Positions 1-7,736 of a stretch of 26,449 bases of DNA are shown here, in pieces. The stretch spans positions 1 to 26,449 of the IMG/VR virus record IMGVR_UViG_3300028844_007281; one strand, given 5' to 3'. Origin of the DNA: a virus. The number at the start of each line of letters is the position of its first letter. Positions within the stretch are counted from its first letter, which is position 1. Below the pieces are notes generated by a model. It was given only the letters and a program-made list of their open reading frames with translations. It did no database searches and was not told the DNA's origin. The position numbers and the translations under genes were made by a program.

Positions 1-1
1 T

Positions 2-250
2 TCTATTGTAGATTTTAAGACTTCGAAGTGGCCTAAGAAAAAAGAAAAGATCCCAAACTACTTTGCACAAATGTCAGGCTATGCCATTATGTTTGAAGAA
101 CGTACTGGCATGCCTATTACTAATACAGTTATTATTATGGATGTAGATAACCATGAGCCAATGGTCTTCAAAGAGCATCGTGATAATTATGTAGATCTTT
201 TACTTAAAACAAAGGCTGAATATGACCGCCGAAAGATCTTTCGTTCTTAA
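2..250 (+). CDS. PD-(D/E)XK exonuclease, C-terminal part (5' end outside window)
   Basis: The reading frame is open from the left edge and stops at 248-250; about 82 residues are visible. It begins with an IVDFKTSKW motif, the D-x(n)-(D/E)xK signature of PD-(D/E)XK nucleases of the RecB/Cas4/YqaJ type. A Q-x-SGYAIMFEE helix follows about 20 residues later, matching the QxxxY motif of the same families, and then a beta strand (NTVIIMDVDN). The last helix resembles the C-terminal end of these nucleases. Such exonucleases occur in marine T4-like phages, probably in DNA processing or recombination. The start and upstream motifs are not visible, so the subfamily cannot be given. The 3' end overlaps the next gene by 29 bases. 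Confidence 0.75.
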   Translation, partial: SIVDFKTSKWPKKKEKIPNYFAQMSGYAIMFEERTGMPITNTVIIMDVDNHEPMVFKEHRDNYVDLLLKTKAEYDRRKIFRS

Positions 251-1097
251 AGGGTTTTGCCCATACGATATTCTAGCATTGTATGATGAATTTGGATTGG
301 ATGTTGGTAAGCATCTAAGAGGTGATTTCTGTATTGAAATTAAAGATGGTAATAAAACTATTTACATTACAGACTTTGCCGGTACTAAATGTGCTGGTAA
401 ATTACCAAGAAATTCTACAATAGTCGTAGAAGATAATAGAATCATTAGCTTTACCCATAATATTAGCGTTACTGACCTGTATTACAATCCCCCACAAGGA
501 AAGCGTAAGAAAGATAATTATGATGATTTCTTTAATGTACTGGACGAAGCAATATATTTAAGACATTCAGAAGATACTACTGTTTATTTAAGTAGCGGTG
601 TTGACAGCGGAGCTATAGCTACAGGATGTATAAGAAATAACTTAAAATTTAAAAGTTTAAGTATTATGGGGGAATCTGGATTAGCAGAAGACGGAACAGT
701 ACTAAGGTCTAGGTTATCTTTAATTAATGATTTTAAAATACTTTGGAAAGAATGTGCCCCTGAAAACCTAGTACTGAATGAGAAAACTGGAGGTCATGAA
801 TATTTGGCATCAAATACTTCTTCAAAGGTGGTATTGTCCGGTTTAGGAGCAGATGAATATTATCATTCTACAGATTATGAATTAGCCTCTATTTTCTTAA
901 AGGATTCTGGGGTAATTTATGACAATTATAATTTAGATATAAGATATCCTTTATTGGATCCTAATGTATTTAAGGAATTTTTTTACCTTAAAAAAAGTCT
1001 TAGAATTAAACCACAAAAAAGACCATTTGTTGAATATATGCTAAGTATTGGGTTTCCTGTATATCTAGATAAAAAAATATCTTTAAATCTTGAATAA
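222..1097 (+). CDS. Asparagine-synthetase-like amidotransferase, shortened (291 aa)
   Basis: The ATP-pyrophosphatase (PP-loop) half of class B asparagine synthetase is clear. SSGVDSG at residues 124-130 is the ATP-binding loop, SGLGADE at 206-212 is the second conserved motif, and a YPLLDP segment at 242-247 matches the RxPFLD region. The first 90 residues keep a remnant of the Ntn glutaminase fold (a GDFCIEIKDG...ITDFAGTK stretch at 34-56), but the nucleophilic Cys that must follow the initiator Met is absent: the protein starts Met-Thr-Ala. The usual family length is about 500-630 residues. If active it may use free ammonia or adenylate another carboxylate; it could also act in the modification cluster downstream. 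Start chosen at ATG 222 after AAAGG, overlapping the nuclease gene. Fold assignment is strong, substrate unknown. Confidence 0.8.
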   Translation: MTAERSFVLKGFCPYDILALYDEFGLDVGKHLRGDFCIEIKDGNKTIYITDFAGTKCAGKLPRNSTIVVEDNRIISFTHNISVTDLYYNPPQGKRKKDNYDDFFNVLDEAIYLRHSEDTTVYLSSGVDSGAIATGCIRNNLKFKSLSIMGESGLAEDGTVLRSRLSLINDFKILWKECAPENLVLNEKTGGHEYLASNTSSKVVLSGLGADEYYHSTDYELASIFLKDSGVIYDNYNLDIRYPLLDPNVFKEFFYLKKSLRIKPQKRPFVEYMLSIGFPVYLDKKISLNLE

Positions 1098-1123
1098 AAA
1101 TCAAATAAAATCAAAAAAGGGGG

Positions 1124-1152
1124 TTTACATTCCAGTAAAACTGCGATATAAT
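1124..1152 (+). promoter_or_regulatory. Strong sigma70-type promoter, cassette copy 1
   Basis: TTTACA (1124-1129), exactly 17 bases, then TATAAT (1147-1152). A run of A then G (AAAAAAGGGGG) lies directly upstream of the -35 box. The leader contains ATTAGGAAGAGGAG, a strong ribosome binding site, ahead of ATG 1184. The same arrangement recurs near 8361 and 10095. The host RNA polymerase should use it, so it is probably an early promoter. Confidence 0.85.
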
Positions 1153-1183
1153 AATATCAACAATTAGGAAGAGGAGCTTAATT

Positions 1184-1498
1184 ATGAAATATCAGGTTTT
1201 ACAAAACAAGGGTCAAAAAGATTCAAACGAAGCTTTCCACGCTCGGTTATACGGATATGTTGATCCTACACTGTTTCTAGAAAATTATCAGATCGTATGT
1301 GAAATCGAAGCAGACGATTTAGATGATGTATTCCAGATCGGTAATATTGGTCCTGAAGAAAAAATCACTCGTATCGATCGCATGTATTCCGTTTCAGTTG
1401 GCGATGTTATTCGTACACCAGAAGGAATATATTCCGTAGTCGAGCCAATGGGCTTTGGACGTCTAGGTGAACAAACACTAATTAATGAGGCAGTATAA
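1184..1498 (+). CDS. Conserved-type phage protein of unknown function (104 aa)
   Basis: This is the first gene after the strong promoter, with a near-ideal GGAAGAGGAG ribosome site eight bases before ATG 1184. The product is acidic and probably cytosolic. It has no signal peptide or membrane segment. The C-terminal part has the pattern SVSVGDVI...GIYSVVEPMGF (about residues 69-92), a small beta-rich module reminiscent of short proteins seen in phages and plasmids, but I cannot assign a function. The stop codon overlaps the start of the following nucleotidase gene (TAATG), so the two are probably translationally coupled and made early. Confidence 0.75.
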   Translation: MKYQVLQNKGQKDSNEAFHARLYGYVDPTLFLENYQIVCEIEADDLDDVFQIGNIGPEEKITRIDRMYSVSVGDVIRTPEGIYSVVEPMGFGRLGEQTLINEAV

Positions 1499-2010
1499 TG
1501 ACAGTATATCTTGACATGGATGGAGTAATCGCAGACTTCTTTGGCGGTATAGCTAAAAAGTTTAAAGTTGATCATTGGAAATCAATTCAGGATCGCGAAG
1601 TTGCTTTTGCTACCCTTGCCAATACTGATTTCTTCTATACACTCGATACCTTCAGTGAAACAAATTCAATTATCAAATTTGTTAAAAAGATCTCCAAAGA
1701 TGACTGGGGTATCTGTTCTTCACCTCTTAGGGGTGATACGATGAATTCTGCTTATTGGAAAAGACAATGGCTTACTCGTTGGGATTATCTTCCGCCACTA
1801 GTGGAAAATATAATCTTTACTGGAAATAAACATAAGTATGCTATTAATCCTTTAAATAGAAAACCAAACATCCTCATCGATGATAAACCTGAAAATATTA
1901 CTCGTTGGGAAAAGGCTGGAGGTATTGGTATTCGCTTCCAAGCAAATGAAGATGATGTTGAAGAATACCTATTCGTAGAACTGGAGAAAGCGATTGAAAA
2001 ATCTAATTGA
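1498..2010 (+). CDS. HAD-family 5'(3')-deoxyribonucleotidase-like phosphatase (170 aa)
   Basis: The HAD motifs are visible in order. Motif I is DMDGVIAD (residues 6-13) with the nucleophile Asp6 and acid/base Asp8; motif II is the CSSP/S region near 73-76; a Lys lies in NKHK (110-113); motif IV is LIDDKPENI (126-134). The order and length match the NT5C/YqfW-type 5'(3')-deoxyribonucleotidases, which dephosphorylate deoxynucleoside monophosphates. In a phage this could adjust dNMP pools during host DNA degradation. A phosphatase for another small substrate remains possible, because specificity is not readable. The gene starts in the stop codon of its upstream neighbour. Confidence 0.82.
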   Translation: MTVYLDMDGVIADFFGGIAKKFKVDHWKSIQDREVAFATLANTDFFYTLDTFSETNSIIKFVKKISKDDWGICSSPLRGDTMNSAYWKRQWLTRWDYLPPLVENIIFTGNKHKYAINPLNRKPNILIDDKPENITRWEKAGGIGIRFQANEDDVEEYLFVELEKAIEKSN

Positions 2011-2245
2011 ATTATTAATGCTTAGAACAGAATTCGAGGAACTTACTGGTGAGTATAAGTTTCCGGAAAATGTTAATAGATCTTGTATAAATACTCTAAA
2101 TTGGTTTGTTCAGGATGGGCATAAGTCTAATTCACTTCGTAATGGTTTTGATGATGCAAAAAAAATAGCACAAGAAATCCTTACGGAGTATAAAAATGTC
2201 AGAGCCGACAAAGGAAGATATCAAAGCCTTACGGAAGACTGTTGA
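1994..2245 (+). CDS. Small hypothetical protein, TTG start (83 aa)
   Basis: The frame opens at TTG 1994, seven bases after GGAGAAAG, and overlaps the end of the nucleotidase gene by 17 bases. An internal ATG at 2018 is the alternative start but has no better ribosome site. The protein is charged and probably helical, without membrane segments or recognisable motifs. Its last 17 codons overlap the start of the EF-hand gene (50 bases, different frame), which is unusually long for this window. The tight spacing and ribosome site support a real gene. Function is unknown. Confidence 0.55.
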   Translation: MKNLIELLMLRTEFEELTGEYKFPENVNRSCINTLNWFVQDGHKSNSLRNGFDDAKKIAQEILTEYKNVRADKGRYQSLTEDC

Positions 2246-2561
2246 AGGTCTAGATGAAGCTGATACCAATGGTGATGGCCATATCACTGCAGAAGAGCTT
2301 GCAATGCATATGGAGTTTAAACGTAAAGAACTTGAAGATGCTGATGCACAAAGAGATGCTATGAGAAAAATGACTTGGTTCGCATTATTTGGTATGTTAC
2401 TCTATCCAGCAATTATTCTTGTTACTACTATTATGGGCCAAGATAAAGCTGCACAATTAATTAGTGATATTGCACCAACTTATTTTGTTTCTATCTCTGT
2501 ATTAGTAGCTGCATTCTTCGGGGCTGATGCTGTCAAAGGTAAACCTTCCGCTAAAAAGTAA
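2196..2561 (+). CDS. EF-hand membrane protein (121 aa)
   Basis: Residues 23-34 form a canonical EF-hand calcium loop: Asp at loop positions 1 and 5, Asn at 3, Gly at 6, Ile at 8, Thr at 9 and Glu at 12. It is flanked by helical, acidic sequence. Two hydrophobic segments follow, about 61-80 and 96-110, then a Lys-rich tail, so the calcium loop would sit on the N-terminal side of a two-pass membrane hairpin. GGAG lies eight bases before ATG 2196. Size and topology are compatible with a holin or other inner-membrane phage protein, but there is no lysis gene next to it. Function is inferred only as calcium-binding and membrane-anchored. Confidence 0.78.
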   Translation: MSEPTKEDIKALRKTVEGLDEADTNGDGHITAEELAMHMEFKRKELEDADAQRDAMRKMTWFALFGMLLYPAIILVTTIMGQDKAAQLISDIAPTYFVSISVLVAAFFGADAVKGKPSAKK

Positions 2562-2598
2562 ATATATAATACTAGATAATTAAATAAAGTGAGTAGTT

Positions 2599-3384
2599 AT
2601 GAAAAGATTGATTTATCAGGTTTATGTTGGCAAGCGTTCACATCTTTATGATCATTGTGTAGAGTCTGTATCCCAATACTGTAAACAACACGGTATTGAT
2701 CATGAGGTACAAAAAACCCCTATATTAAGAATTAAACCAGACGTATTTTCTACAAATCGTAGTAGAGAATCGTACGAAAAGCATGGCGGATTTTTACCTA
2801 TCTTTGAAAAAGAGAATGCTTTTACATATTGGCCAAAGTATGATCAGATTGCTATTATTGATGCTGATGTTTGGATTAGACCTGGCTCTCCTAATGTTTT
2901 TGATGAACTAAATCCGGATATTGACTTCGCGGGCGTGGTCGAGCGCGAAATGCCTATTACCGATCAGTACAGACAAAAGATACTTAACTATTCTCGTATG
3001 CAATATAGTTCCATTAAACTAGATTGGAAATGGGATAAACAAACTGGTGGCGAGTTTTTTAATATGGGTATTATGGTTATGAATAAACGTATATCGAAAT
3101 ATCTAAAAGGACAAACCCCTCACCAATTTATAAACAGACCAGAGTTTAAAGCCTTTGTTGATGGGATGGGACCATGGAAATGGTCAACAGATCAAACTCT
3201 CCTAAATACCTGGGTAAAACAAGAGAAGATGAATGTTAAACATCTAGATTGGAAATGGAACGGCCTCTTTAAAGGAATTAAAGATGACAAAGTAAAAGAA
3301 GCACACTTTGTACATTTTTTCTTAAAAGATAAATTACCAAATAGAGGCGAGAACGTAAAAGAGTTAATGAAATATGTTTCTTAA
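2599..3384 (+). CDS. Glycosyltransferase, GT-A/GT8-like (261 aa)
   Basis: The N-terminal IYQVYVGK strand and the metal-binding DAD at residues 88-90 (in IAIIDADVWIRP) are typical of nucleotide-sugar transferases of the GT-A fold. Further conserved elements are FNMGIMV (154-160), STDQTLLN (196-203) and HFVHFF (236-241), the usual order in GT8-like enzymes. It would transfer a sugar from a nucleotide donor; donor and acceptor are unknown. It opens the nine-gene modification cluster. ATG 2599 follows GTGAG. The 3' end overlaps the sulfotransferase gene by 11 bases. Confidence 0.78.
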   Translation: MKRLIYQVYVGKRSHLYDHCVESVSQYCKQHGIDHEVQKTPILRIKPDVFSTNRSRESYEKHGGFLPIFEKENAFTYWPKYDQIAIIDADVWIRPGSPNVFDELNPDIDFAGVVEREMPITDQYRQKILNYSRMQYSSIKLDWKWDKQTGGEFFNMGIMVMNKRISKYLKGQTPHQFINRPEFKAFVDGMGPWKWSTDQTLLNTWVKQEKMNVKHLDWKWNGLFKGIKDDKVKEAHFVHFFLKDKLPNRGENVKELMKYVS

Positions 3385-4060
3385 AAGAATTTTTATACAC
3401 ATCCCAAAAAATGCTGGAATGACCATACGTAGGTCGCCTCAGCTAGCTAATAAGATTATTCCTGCTACTCCACAAATTCATAAAAGCAAACAGTATACCC
3501 AGTCTGTATTAGCTCATATGAATAGTATTGGGGATCATCATGGATATGAACATGCAAGATGGCGTGATCTAAATCCTGCTTTCGCGCGCGGGCACGAAGC
3601 GTTTGCTGTTATTAGAAATCCTTGGGATAGAGTAGTGTCACGCTATTTCTTTGCAAAAAAAGTAATCGAGGTAGAGAAAAAAGAAAAACCTGGTAAACAT
3701 AAAATCGATTCATTTGAACACTTCCTAGAAGAAAGATTCGAATGGGGAGATATGAAATATATGTGGCACAGAGCTATCCGTGGTTGGTATAATGCATACG
3801 ATTATGTTACCGATAAAGAAGGAAATATTAAATGTGACATGATGAGATTCGAAAATTTAAACAGTGATCTCTGTGCATATTTTAAAATTCCTGAAATGAG
3901 CAGGGCTAGAAACGTTACCGGATTAAACGAAGATTATAAAACAATATATACACCAGAAACAATTCAAATTGTTGCTGATTGGTATCAAAAGGATATCGAA
4001 ACATGGGGATTCGATTTTGATACAGGTGCTAAGAAAAATTATTGGAGACACACGAAATGA
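3374..4060 (+). CDS. Sulfotransferase (228 aa)
   Basis: PAPS-dependent sulfotransferase features are clear. The 5'-phosphosulfate loop is IHIPKNAGMT (8-17), with the catalytic-type Lys12. The 3'-phosphate-binding element is VIRNPWDRVVSRY (79-91). A DMMRFENLNSDL segment (155-166) matches the RxExL region, and the C-terminal YQKDIETWGFDF pattern is typical of the Sulfotransfer_2 group. It would transfer sulfate from PAPS to a hydroxyl or amine, most plausibly of a carbohydrate given the flanking glycosyltransferases. Start ATG 3374 lies inside the end of the preceding gene. The fold is well supported; the acceptor is inferred from neighbours. Confidence 0.83.
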   Translation: MFLKRIFIHIPKNAGMTIRRSPQLANKIIPATPQIHKSKQYTQSVLAHMNSIGDHHGYEHARWRDLNPAFARGHEAFAVIRNPWDRVVSRYFFAKKVIEVEKKEKPGKHKIDSFEHFLEERFEWGDMKYMWHRAIRGWYNAYDYVTDKEGNIKCDMMRFENLNSDLCAYFKIPEMSRARNVTGLNEDYKTIYTPETIQIVADWYQKDIETWGFDFDTGAKKNYWRHTK

Positions 4061-4650
4061 TGGGAAGTAGAATTAATAAGGATTCGCATAATATTATGCA
4101 CCTTATTAAAGAAGATACGGTTGGTGCTGAAGTTGGTGTATGGTGGGGTAACACATCCTATAACTTTTTTATGAAAAATCTTAAGCATTTATATCTGGTA
4201 GATCCGTGGAGTGTAGAACCATATAAAGGATCTACTGAATTTGAATGGGATGAATATCTAAGTAGATATGAAAAAGTAACAGGATCGAATACTGAAGAAG
4301 GCTTTCAGAAATACTACGAAAAAGTATACGAAGATGTAAATCGTAGATTTAGTCCCTATTCGAACGTAACTGTTTGCAGAGAAACATCAGACGATTTCTT
4401 TAAAGAATTTAAAGGCGATCAATTAGATTGGATCTATTTAGATGGATCTCATTCATATGAAGGTGTAACTGCTGATCTAGAAAATTCATTAAAAATCGTA
4501 AAACCTGGTGGTATGATTCTTGGCGATGATTATAAATGGGGACAAAGATTTGGTAAGCCTGGTGTAACAAAGGCAGTAAAAGAATTTGTAAGTAAACATA
4601 AATTTAAAATTAAACAACACGGCGCCGTACAATTTGAGATAAGGATTTAA
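4057..4650 (+). CDS. Class I SAM methyltransferase, Methyltransf_24-like (197 aa)
   Basis: The Rossmann methyltransferase motifs are AEVGVWWGNTS (24-34, SAM-binding motif I), LYLVDPW (45-51, acidic residue of motif II), DWIYLDGSHSYEGV (124-137) and the post-motif VKPGGMILGDDY (148-159). The YLDGSHSYE signature is typical of Methyltransf_24, often linked to carbohydrate or natural-product methylation. I place the start at ATG 4057, which overlaps the upstream TGA as ATGA and has TTGGAG nine bases before it. A TTG at 4042 is in frame but lacks its own ribosome site. The acceptor is unknown; context suggests a sugar. Confidence 0.8.
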   Translation: MMGSRINKDSHNIMHLIKEDTVGAEVGVWWGNTSYNFFMKNLKHLYLVDPWSVEPYKGSTEFEWDEYLSRYEKVTGSNTEEGFQKYYEKVYEDVNRRFSPYSNVTVCRETSDDFFKEFKGDQLDWIYLDGSHSYEGVTADLENSLKIVKPGGMILGDDYKWGQRFGKPGVTKAVKEFVSKHKFKIKQHGAVQFEIRI

Positions 4651-4652
4651 TT

Positions 4653-5180
4653 ATGCACCCATCATCCCGTATTAATATGCAAAGATCTAGGGATCTACTA
4701 GGATCTAGATTAGAAAAAGGTATTACTATTCTTGACGTTGGTGGTAGAGATATTAAGCCTGGTCAAGATAGATCGTACAAGCAAATGTTTCAAGATGTAG
4801 TAAAAGACTATTATATTGCAGATATCCAGAACGGGCCAAATGTTACACATGTTATGCCTGGCGATTATGAATTACCATTTGAAGAAGGATCTATTGATCT
4901 TGTAGTATGCGGACAGGTACTTGAGCATGTAAAGAATCCATTTCGCAGTGTTATCGAAATGACACGTGTACTTAAATCTGGTGGTTATATTATTCTTATT
5001 GCACCATCAGCAGGTAAGTACCACGACTCTATTGATTGCTGGAGATTTATGGATGATGCATTTCAGGCTATTGCAGAAGAGGCAGGATTAGAAACTATTA
5101 CTGATTATGTAGATCGATCACAACCAGACGAAAGATCTCGCCGTTGGGCAGATCATGTATTTGTAGGACGTAAGCCTTGA
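4653..5180 (+). CDS. Class I SAM methyltransferase, Methyltransf_11-like (175 aa)
   Basis: Motif I is ITILDVGGRD (24-33). An acidic IADI strand follows at 55-58, then DLVVCGQVLEHV (82-93), the classic Methyltransf_11 motif, and VLKSGGYIILIAPS (106-119). A CWRFMDDAF segment (129-137) is common in methyltransferases acting on glycan or lipid intermediates. AAGGA precedes ATG 4653, only two bases after the previous stop. It is the second methyltransferase in the cluster and probably acts on the same product. Confidence 0.82.
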   Translation: MHPSSRINMQRSRDLLGSRLEKGITILDVGGRDIKPGQDRSYKQMFQDVVKDYYIADIQNGPNVTHVMPGDYELPFEEGSIDLVVCGQVLEHVKNPFRSVIEMTRVLKSGGYIILIAPSAGKYHDSIDCWRFMDDAFQAIAEEAGLETITDYVDRSQPDERSRRWADHVFVGRKP

Positions 5181-5872
5181 AGGCATTTGTAATTACAATA
5201 CCAGACCACGAAGTCTCTCAACATGCTGCAGATGTGTGTATAGAAAGTAGCAAAGTCGTAGGTAATTCCTTTGAGATTCAGAAGTTTGATGCAGTAATAC
5301 CCCGTCAAGTAAACAAAATGATGAGAGATTACCGCCTAGAATGGAACTATCCCTGGGAGGGATCAGTATTTGATTTTAAAACTGGTTTAAAGAAGTCTGC
5401 TTATCCTACCGTAAATAAACAAGCTAGAATCGCTTGTTCTTTGAGTCATTATACTTTATGGAAAAATTGTTATAATGATGCTGAACCATATCTTATTTTA
5501 GAACATGATGCAAAGTTTATAAAGAAATTAGATATTAATATTATCGATACTGACAAGTTTTTTATTATAGGCATTAATAACCCATTATTTGCAACTAGGA
5601 AGGCAAACCTATTTAAACAGATAATTGATGAAAATACTAAAGAACTACAGCTTGTACCAACAATCGATTCTTTCGAAGTTCCCCAGGGGTTAGCTGGAAA
5701 TTCGGCATATATAATCAAGCCAAAGGGAGCTCAACGAATGTTAAGATTAGTTGAAGACCATGGTTTATGGCCTAATGATGCTATTATGTGTAAACAACTA
5801 ATCCCAGCATTAGGTGTAACAAAGACATTCTATACAGAAGTTCAAGGTACACCTTCTACTACTTCGAGGTAA
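5177..5872 (+). CDS. Glycosyltransferase family 25-like protein, first copy (231 aa, TTG start)
   Basis: The start is TTG 5177 sharing bases with the upstream TGA. The N-terminus MKAFVITI matches the paralogue at 6455, which confirms this start. GT25 features (LPS/procollagen galactosyltransferase type) are ACSLSHYTLW (86-95), LILEHDA (106-112, metal/donor site) and GNSAYIIKPKGAQRML (174-189). It would transfer a hexose to a glycan acceptor. Together with the 6455 gene it suggests an ancient duplication, now well diverged. Family assignment is good; donor sugar is unknown. Confidence 0.8.
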   Translation: MKAFVITIPDHEVSQHAADVCIESSKVVGNSFEIQKFDAVIPRQVNKMMRDYRLEWNYPWEGSVFDFKTGLKKSAYPTVNKQARIACSLSHYTLWKNCYNDAEPYLILEHDAKFIKKLDINIIDTDKFFIIGINNPLFATRKANLFKQIIDENTKELQLVPTIDSFEVPQGLAGNSAYIIKPKGAQRMLRLVEDHGLWPNDAIMCKQLIPALGVTKTFYTEVQGTPSTTSR

Positions 5873-5876
5873 TAAT

Positions 5877-6458
5877 ATGGAAATTTTTAAATACAAAGAT
5901 TACGAGGACTATGTTAAATCTCAGATCGAAGGTAATCTTAAGAAAATTGATAAGATAAAAGAAAAAAATATTGCATATGTCAAACCTGAAACTATAACAC
6001 AAATAGTAAAAAGAATGCCAGATGCAAAGAGAGTATTATGTCATGGTACTCGTAATGCAAAAGAACAGCTTTATTTTCAAAAACATTTATCAGACGCATT
6101 CATTATTGGTTCAGAAATAAGTACTAATGCAGAAGAATTTCCTATGACCATTGAACACGATTTTAATATGGTAAAAGAGGAATGGATTAACTCATTTGAT
6201 ATTGTTTATAGCAACTCATTTGATCATAGTATTACACCATTTGAAACTCTAGAGGTATGGAGAGATCAATTAAATGATTCTGGAAGATTATTCTTAGAGC
6301 ATACAGTACAAGTAAAGAATCATATATCAGATAGAACAGATCCTCTTAAAATAGAAAAACAAGAGTTAATTGATATGATAGATAAAGCTGATATGAATAT
6401 AGTAGACGAATTCCGCGGTAGAGAAAAGGGATACGTTTTAGTCTGTGAGAAAAAATGA
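5877..6458 (+). CDS. Methyltransferase-like protein with atypical SAM motif (193 aa)
   Basis: After a Lys-rich helical N-terminus comes a Rossmann-like core: KRVLCHGTRNAKE (51-63) in the place of motif I, FIIGSEIS (75-82), FDIVYSNSFDHS (107-118) and a DSGRLFLEH strand (134-142). The order matches a group of SAM-dependent methyltransferase-like proteins found in marine phages. The glycine-rich loop is HGTRN rather than DxGxG, so SAM binding may differ or be lost. ATG 5877 follows GAGGTAATA. It sits between the two GT25 genes and overlaps the second by four bases (ATGA). Confidence 0.65.
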   Translation: MEIFKYKDYEDYVKSQIEGNLKKIDKIKEKNIAYVKPETITQIVKRMPDAKRVLCHGTRNAKEQLYFQKHLSDAFIIGSEISTNAEEFPMTIEHDFNMVKEEWINSFDIVYSNSFDHSITPFETLEVWRDQLNDSGRLFLEHTVQVKNHISDRTDPLKIEKQELIDMIDKADMNIVDEFRGREKGYVLVCEKK

Positions 6459-7105
6459 AAGCATTTGTTATAACATTAATGGATAACCCTAAATCGGTAC
6501 AGGCAGCAATGCGTTGTATGAAGTCTGCCGAAAGATATGGTCTACATGTAGAGCATCACGCTGCTACAACCCCTAAAGATAATCCTCATCTAATTTTACA
6601 TACAAAAGGTATTCAACCATCTTTCTTCCATGAAAAATATTCTAGACCTGACAATTGTATGGCGGCATTTTTATCCCACCATTCTTTATGGGAAATGTCT
6701 GTTAAGCAAAAAGAAACAATTGTTATCTTTGAACATGATGCCATTGTAACAGGTGAAGTACCAGTTGATGAAAAATTTAAAGGCTGTTTAACATTCTCTA
6801 AACCATCATATGGAAAGTTTAATACTCCTATAAAATTAGGTGTAGATGGATTAGTACAAAAGAAATATTTTGGTGGTGCGCATGGTTATATGGTTAATCC
6901 TGAAGGTGCAGAAAAGCTTATTAAGAAAGCTAAGACGCACGGTGGACCAACAGATGTATTTCTAAATGTTGATAACTTTCCATTTCTAGAAGAATATTAT
7001 CCGTGGGTGTGCATGGCAGTAGATAGTTTTACTACGATCCAAAAGGAAGCTGGCTGTTTGGCAAAACATAATTATGGGGACGGATATGTCATCGAAGAAG
7101 TATGA
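6455..7105 (+). CDS. Glycosyltransferase family 25-like protein, second copy (216 aa)
   Basis: It is a paralogue of the gene at 5177, sharing MKAFVIT at the N-terminus, FLSHHSLW (72-79), IFEHDA (91-96) and GAHGYMVNPEGAEKLI (141-156). These are the conserved stations of GT25 transferases. It lacks part of the loop before the SH motif that the first copy has. Probably it adds a different sugar or linkage to the same acceptor. The start overlaps the previous stop as ATGA. The 3' end overlaps the following glycosyltransferase gene by about 20 bases. Confidence 0.8.
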   Translation: MKAFVITLMDNPKSVQAAMRCMKSAERYGLHVEHHAATTPKDNPHLILHTKGIQPSFFHEKYSRPDNCMAAFLSHHSLWEMSVKQKETIVIFEHDAIVTGEVPVDEKFKGCLTFSKPSYGKFNTPIKLGVDGLVQKKYFGGAHGYMVNPEGAEKLIKKAKTHGGPTDVFLNVDNFPFLEEYYPWVCMAVDSFTTIQKEAGCLAKHNYGDGYVIEEV

Positions 7106-7736
7106 TAAGGTATTCCTAACAGGATGCGATGAAAAGACTGAATGGATGCTTCCGTGGTTTGTAGAAAATTATAAAAAACATAATGATACACCTCTTATCT
7201 TTGCTAATTTTGGCTGTAGTGAAAAAACACAGAACTACGTATTTGAACAGTTCCATGCTATCTTAAATTTTAAGAATAATAATCTTAAAGGATGGTTTAT
7301 GAAGCCTTTGGCTATGATGACATGCCCATCAGTAGAAACAGTTTGGATCGATACTGATTGCGAAGTACTAGATAACATTTCTGATATATTTAGTTTAATT
7401 GAAAATGAAAAGCTTTTAATGGCTGAAGATAGACCTTGGTCTAAAAGAAGAAAAGAACTATGGCATAATTCTGGTATAGTTGGATTTCGTAATAAACCAC
7501 AAATACTTCGTGCATGGCTTGAGCAGGTAAAGAAAAGTCCTGTCGTAGGTGACCAAGAAGTACTGCATAGTATGTTAGATCCAATCTCTAAGCTTACATA
7601 CATAAAGGACCTACCATCAGTATATAATTGGTTAAGATTAGATTTATTAGATGGTGTAGATAGTAAAAAGAAAAAAGTGATACACTGGACCGGTAAAAAA
7701 GGGAAAGATCATATTAGGAGTTTAATGAATGGCTAG
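7086..7736 (+). CDS. Glycosyltransferase-like protein with DTD motif (216 aa)
   Basis: A GT-A type core is visible: KVFLTGCDE at the N-terminus, VWIDTDCEVLDNI (86-98) with a DxD metal site at 89-91, HNSGIVGFRNKP (127-138), DQEVL (156-160) and a late HWTG (200-203) that would contact donor phosphate. It resembles, but is not closely similar to, the transferase at 2599. I prefer ATG 7086, five bases after GGGGA, over ATG 7074, which has no ribosome site. It overlaps both neighbours slightly, consistent with one polycistronic unit. Confidence 0.73.
   Translation: MSSKKYDKVFLTGCDEKTEWMLPWFVENYKKHNDTPLIFANFGCSEKTQNYVFEQFHAILNFKNNNLKGWFMKPLAMMTCPSVETVWIDTDCEVLDNISDIFSLIENEKLLMAEDRPWSKRRKELWHNSGIVGFRNKPQILRAWLEQVKKSPVVGDQEVLHSMLDPISKLTYIKDLPSVYNWLRLDLLDGVDSKKKKVIHWTGKKGKDHIRSLMNG

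Noticed and set aside
2565-2570. TATAAT before the first glycosyltransferase as a promoter
   Set aside because: No acceptable -35 box 16-18 bases upstream and no exact TATAAATA; it may simply be AT-rich spacer.
7235-7603. Antisense open frame of 122 codons within the glycosyltransferase at 7086
   Set aside because: It lies entirely opposite a well supported gene, has no ribosome site, and its Ser/Leu-rich composition is that of a reverse-frame shadow.
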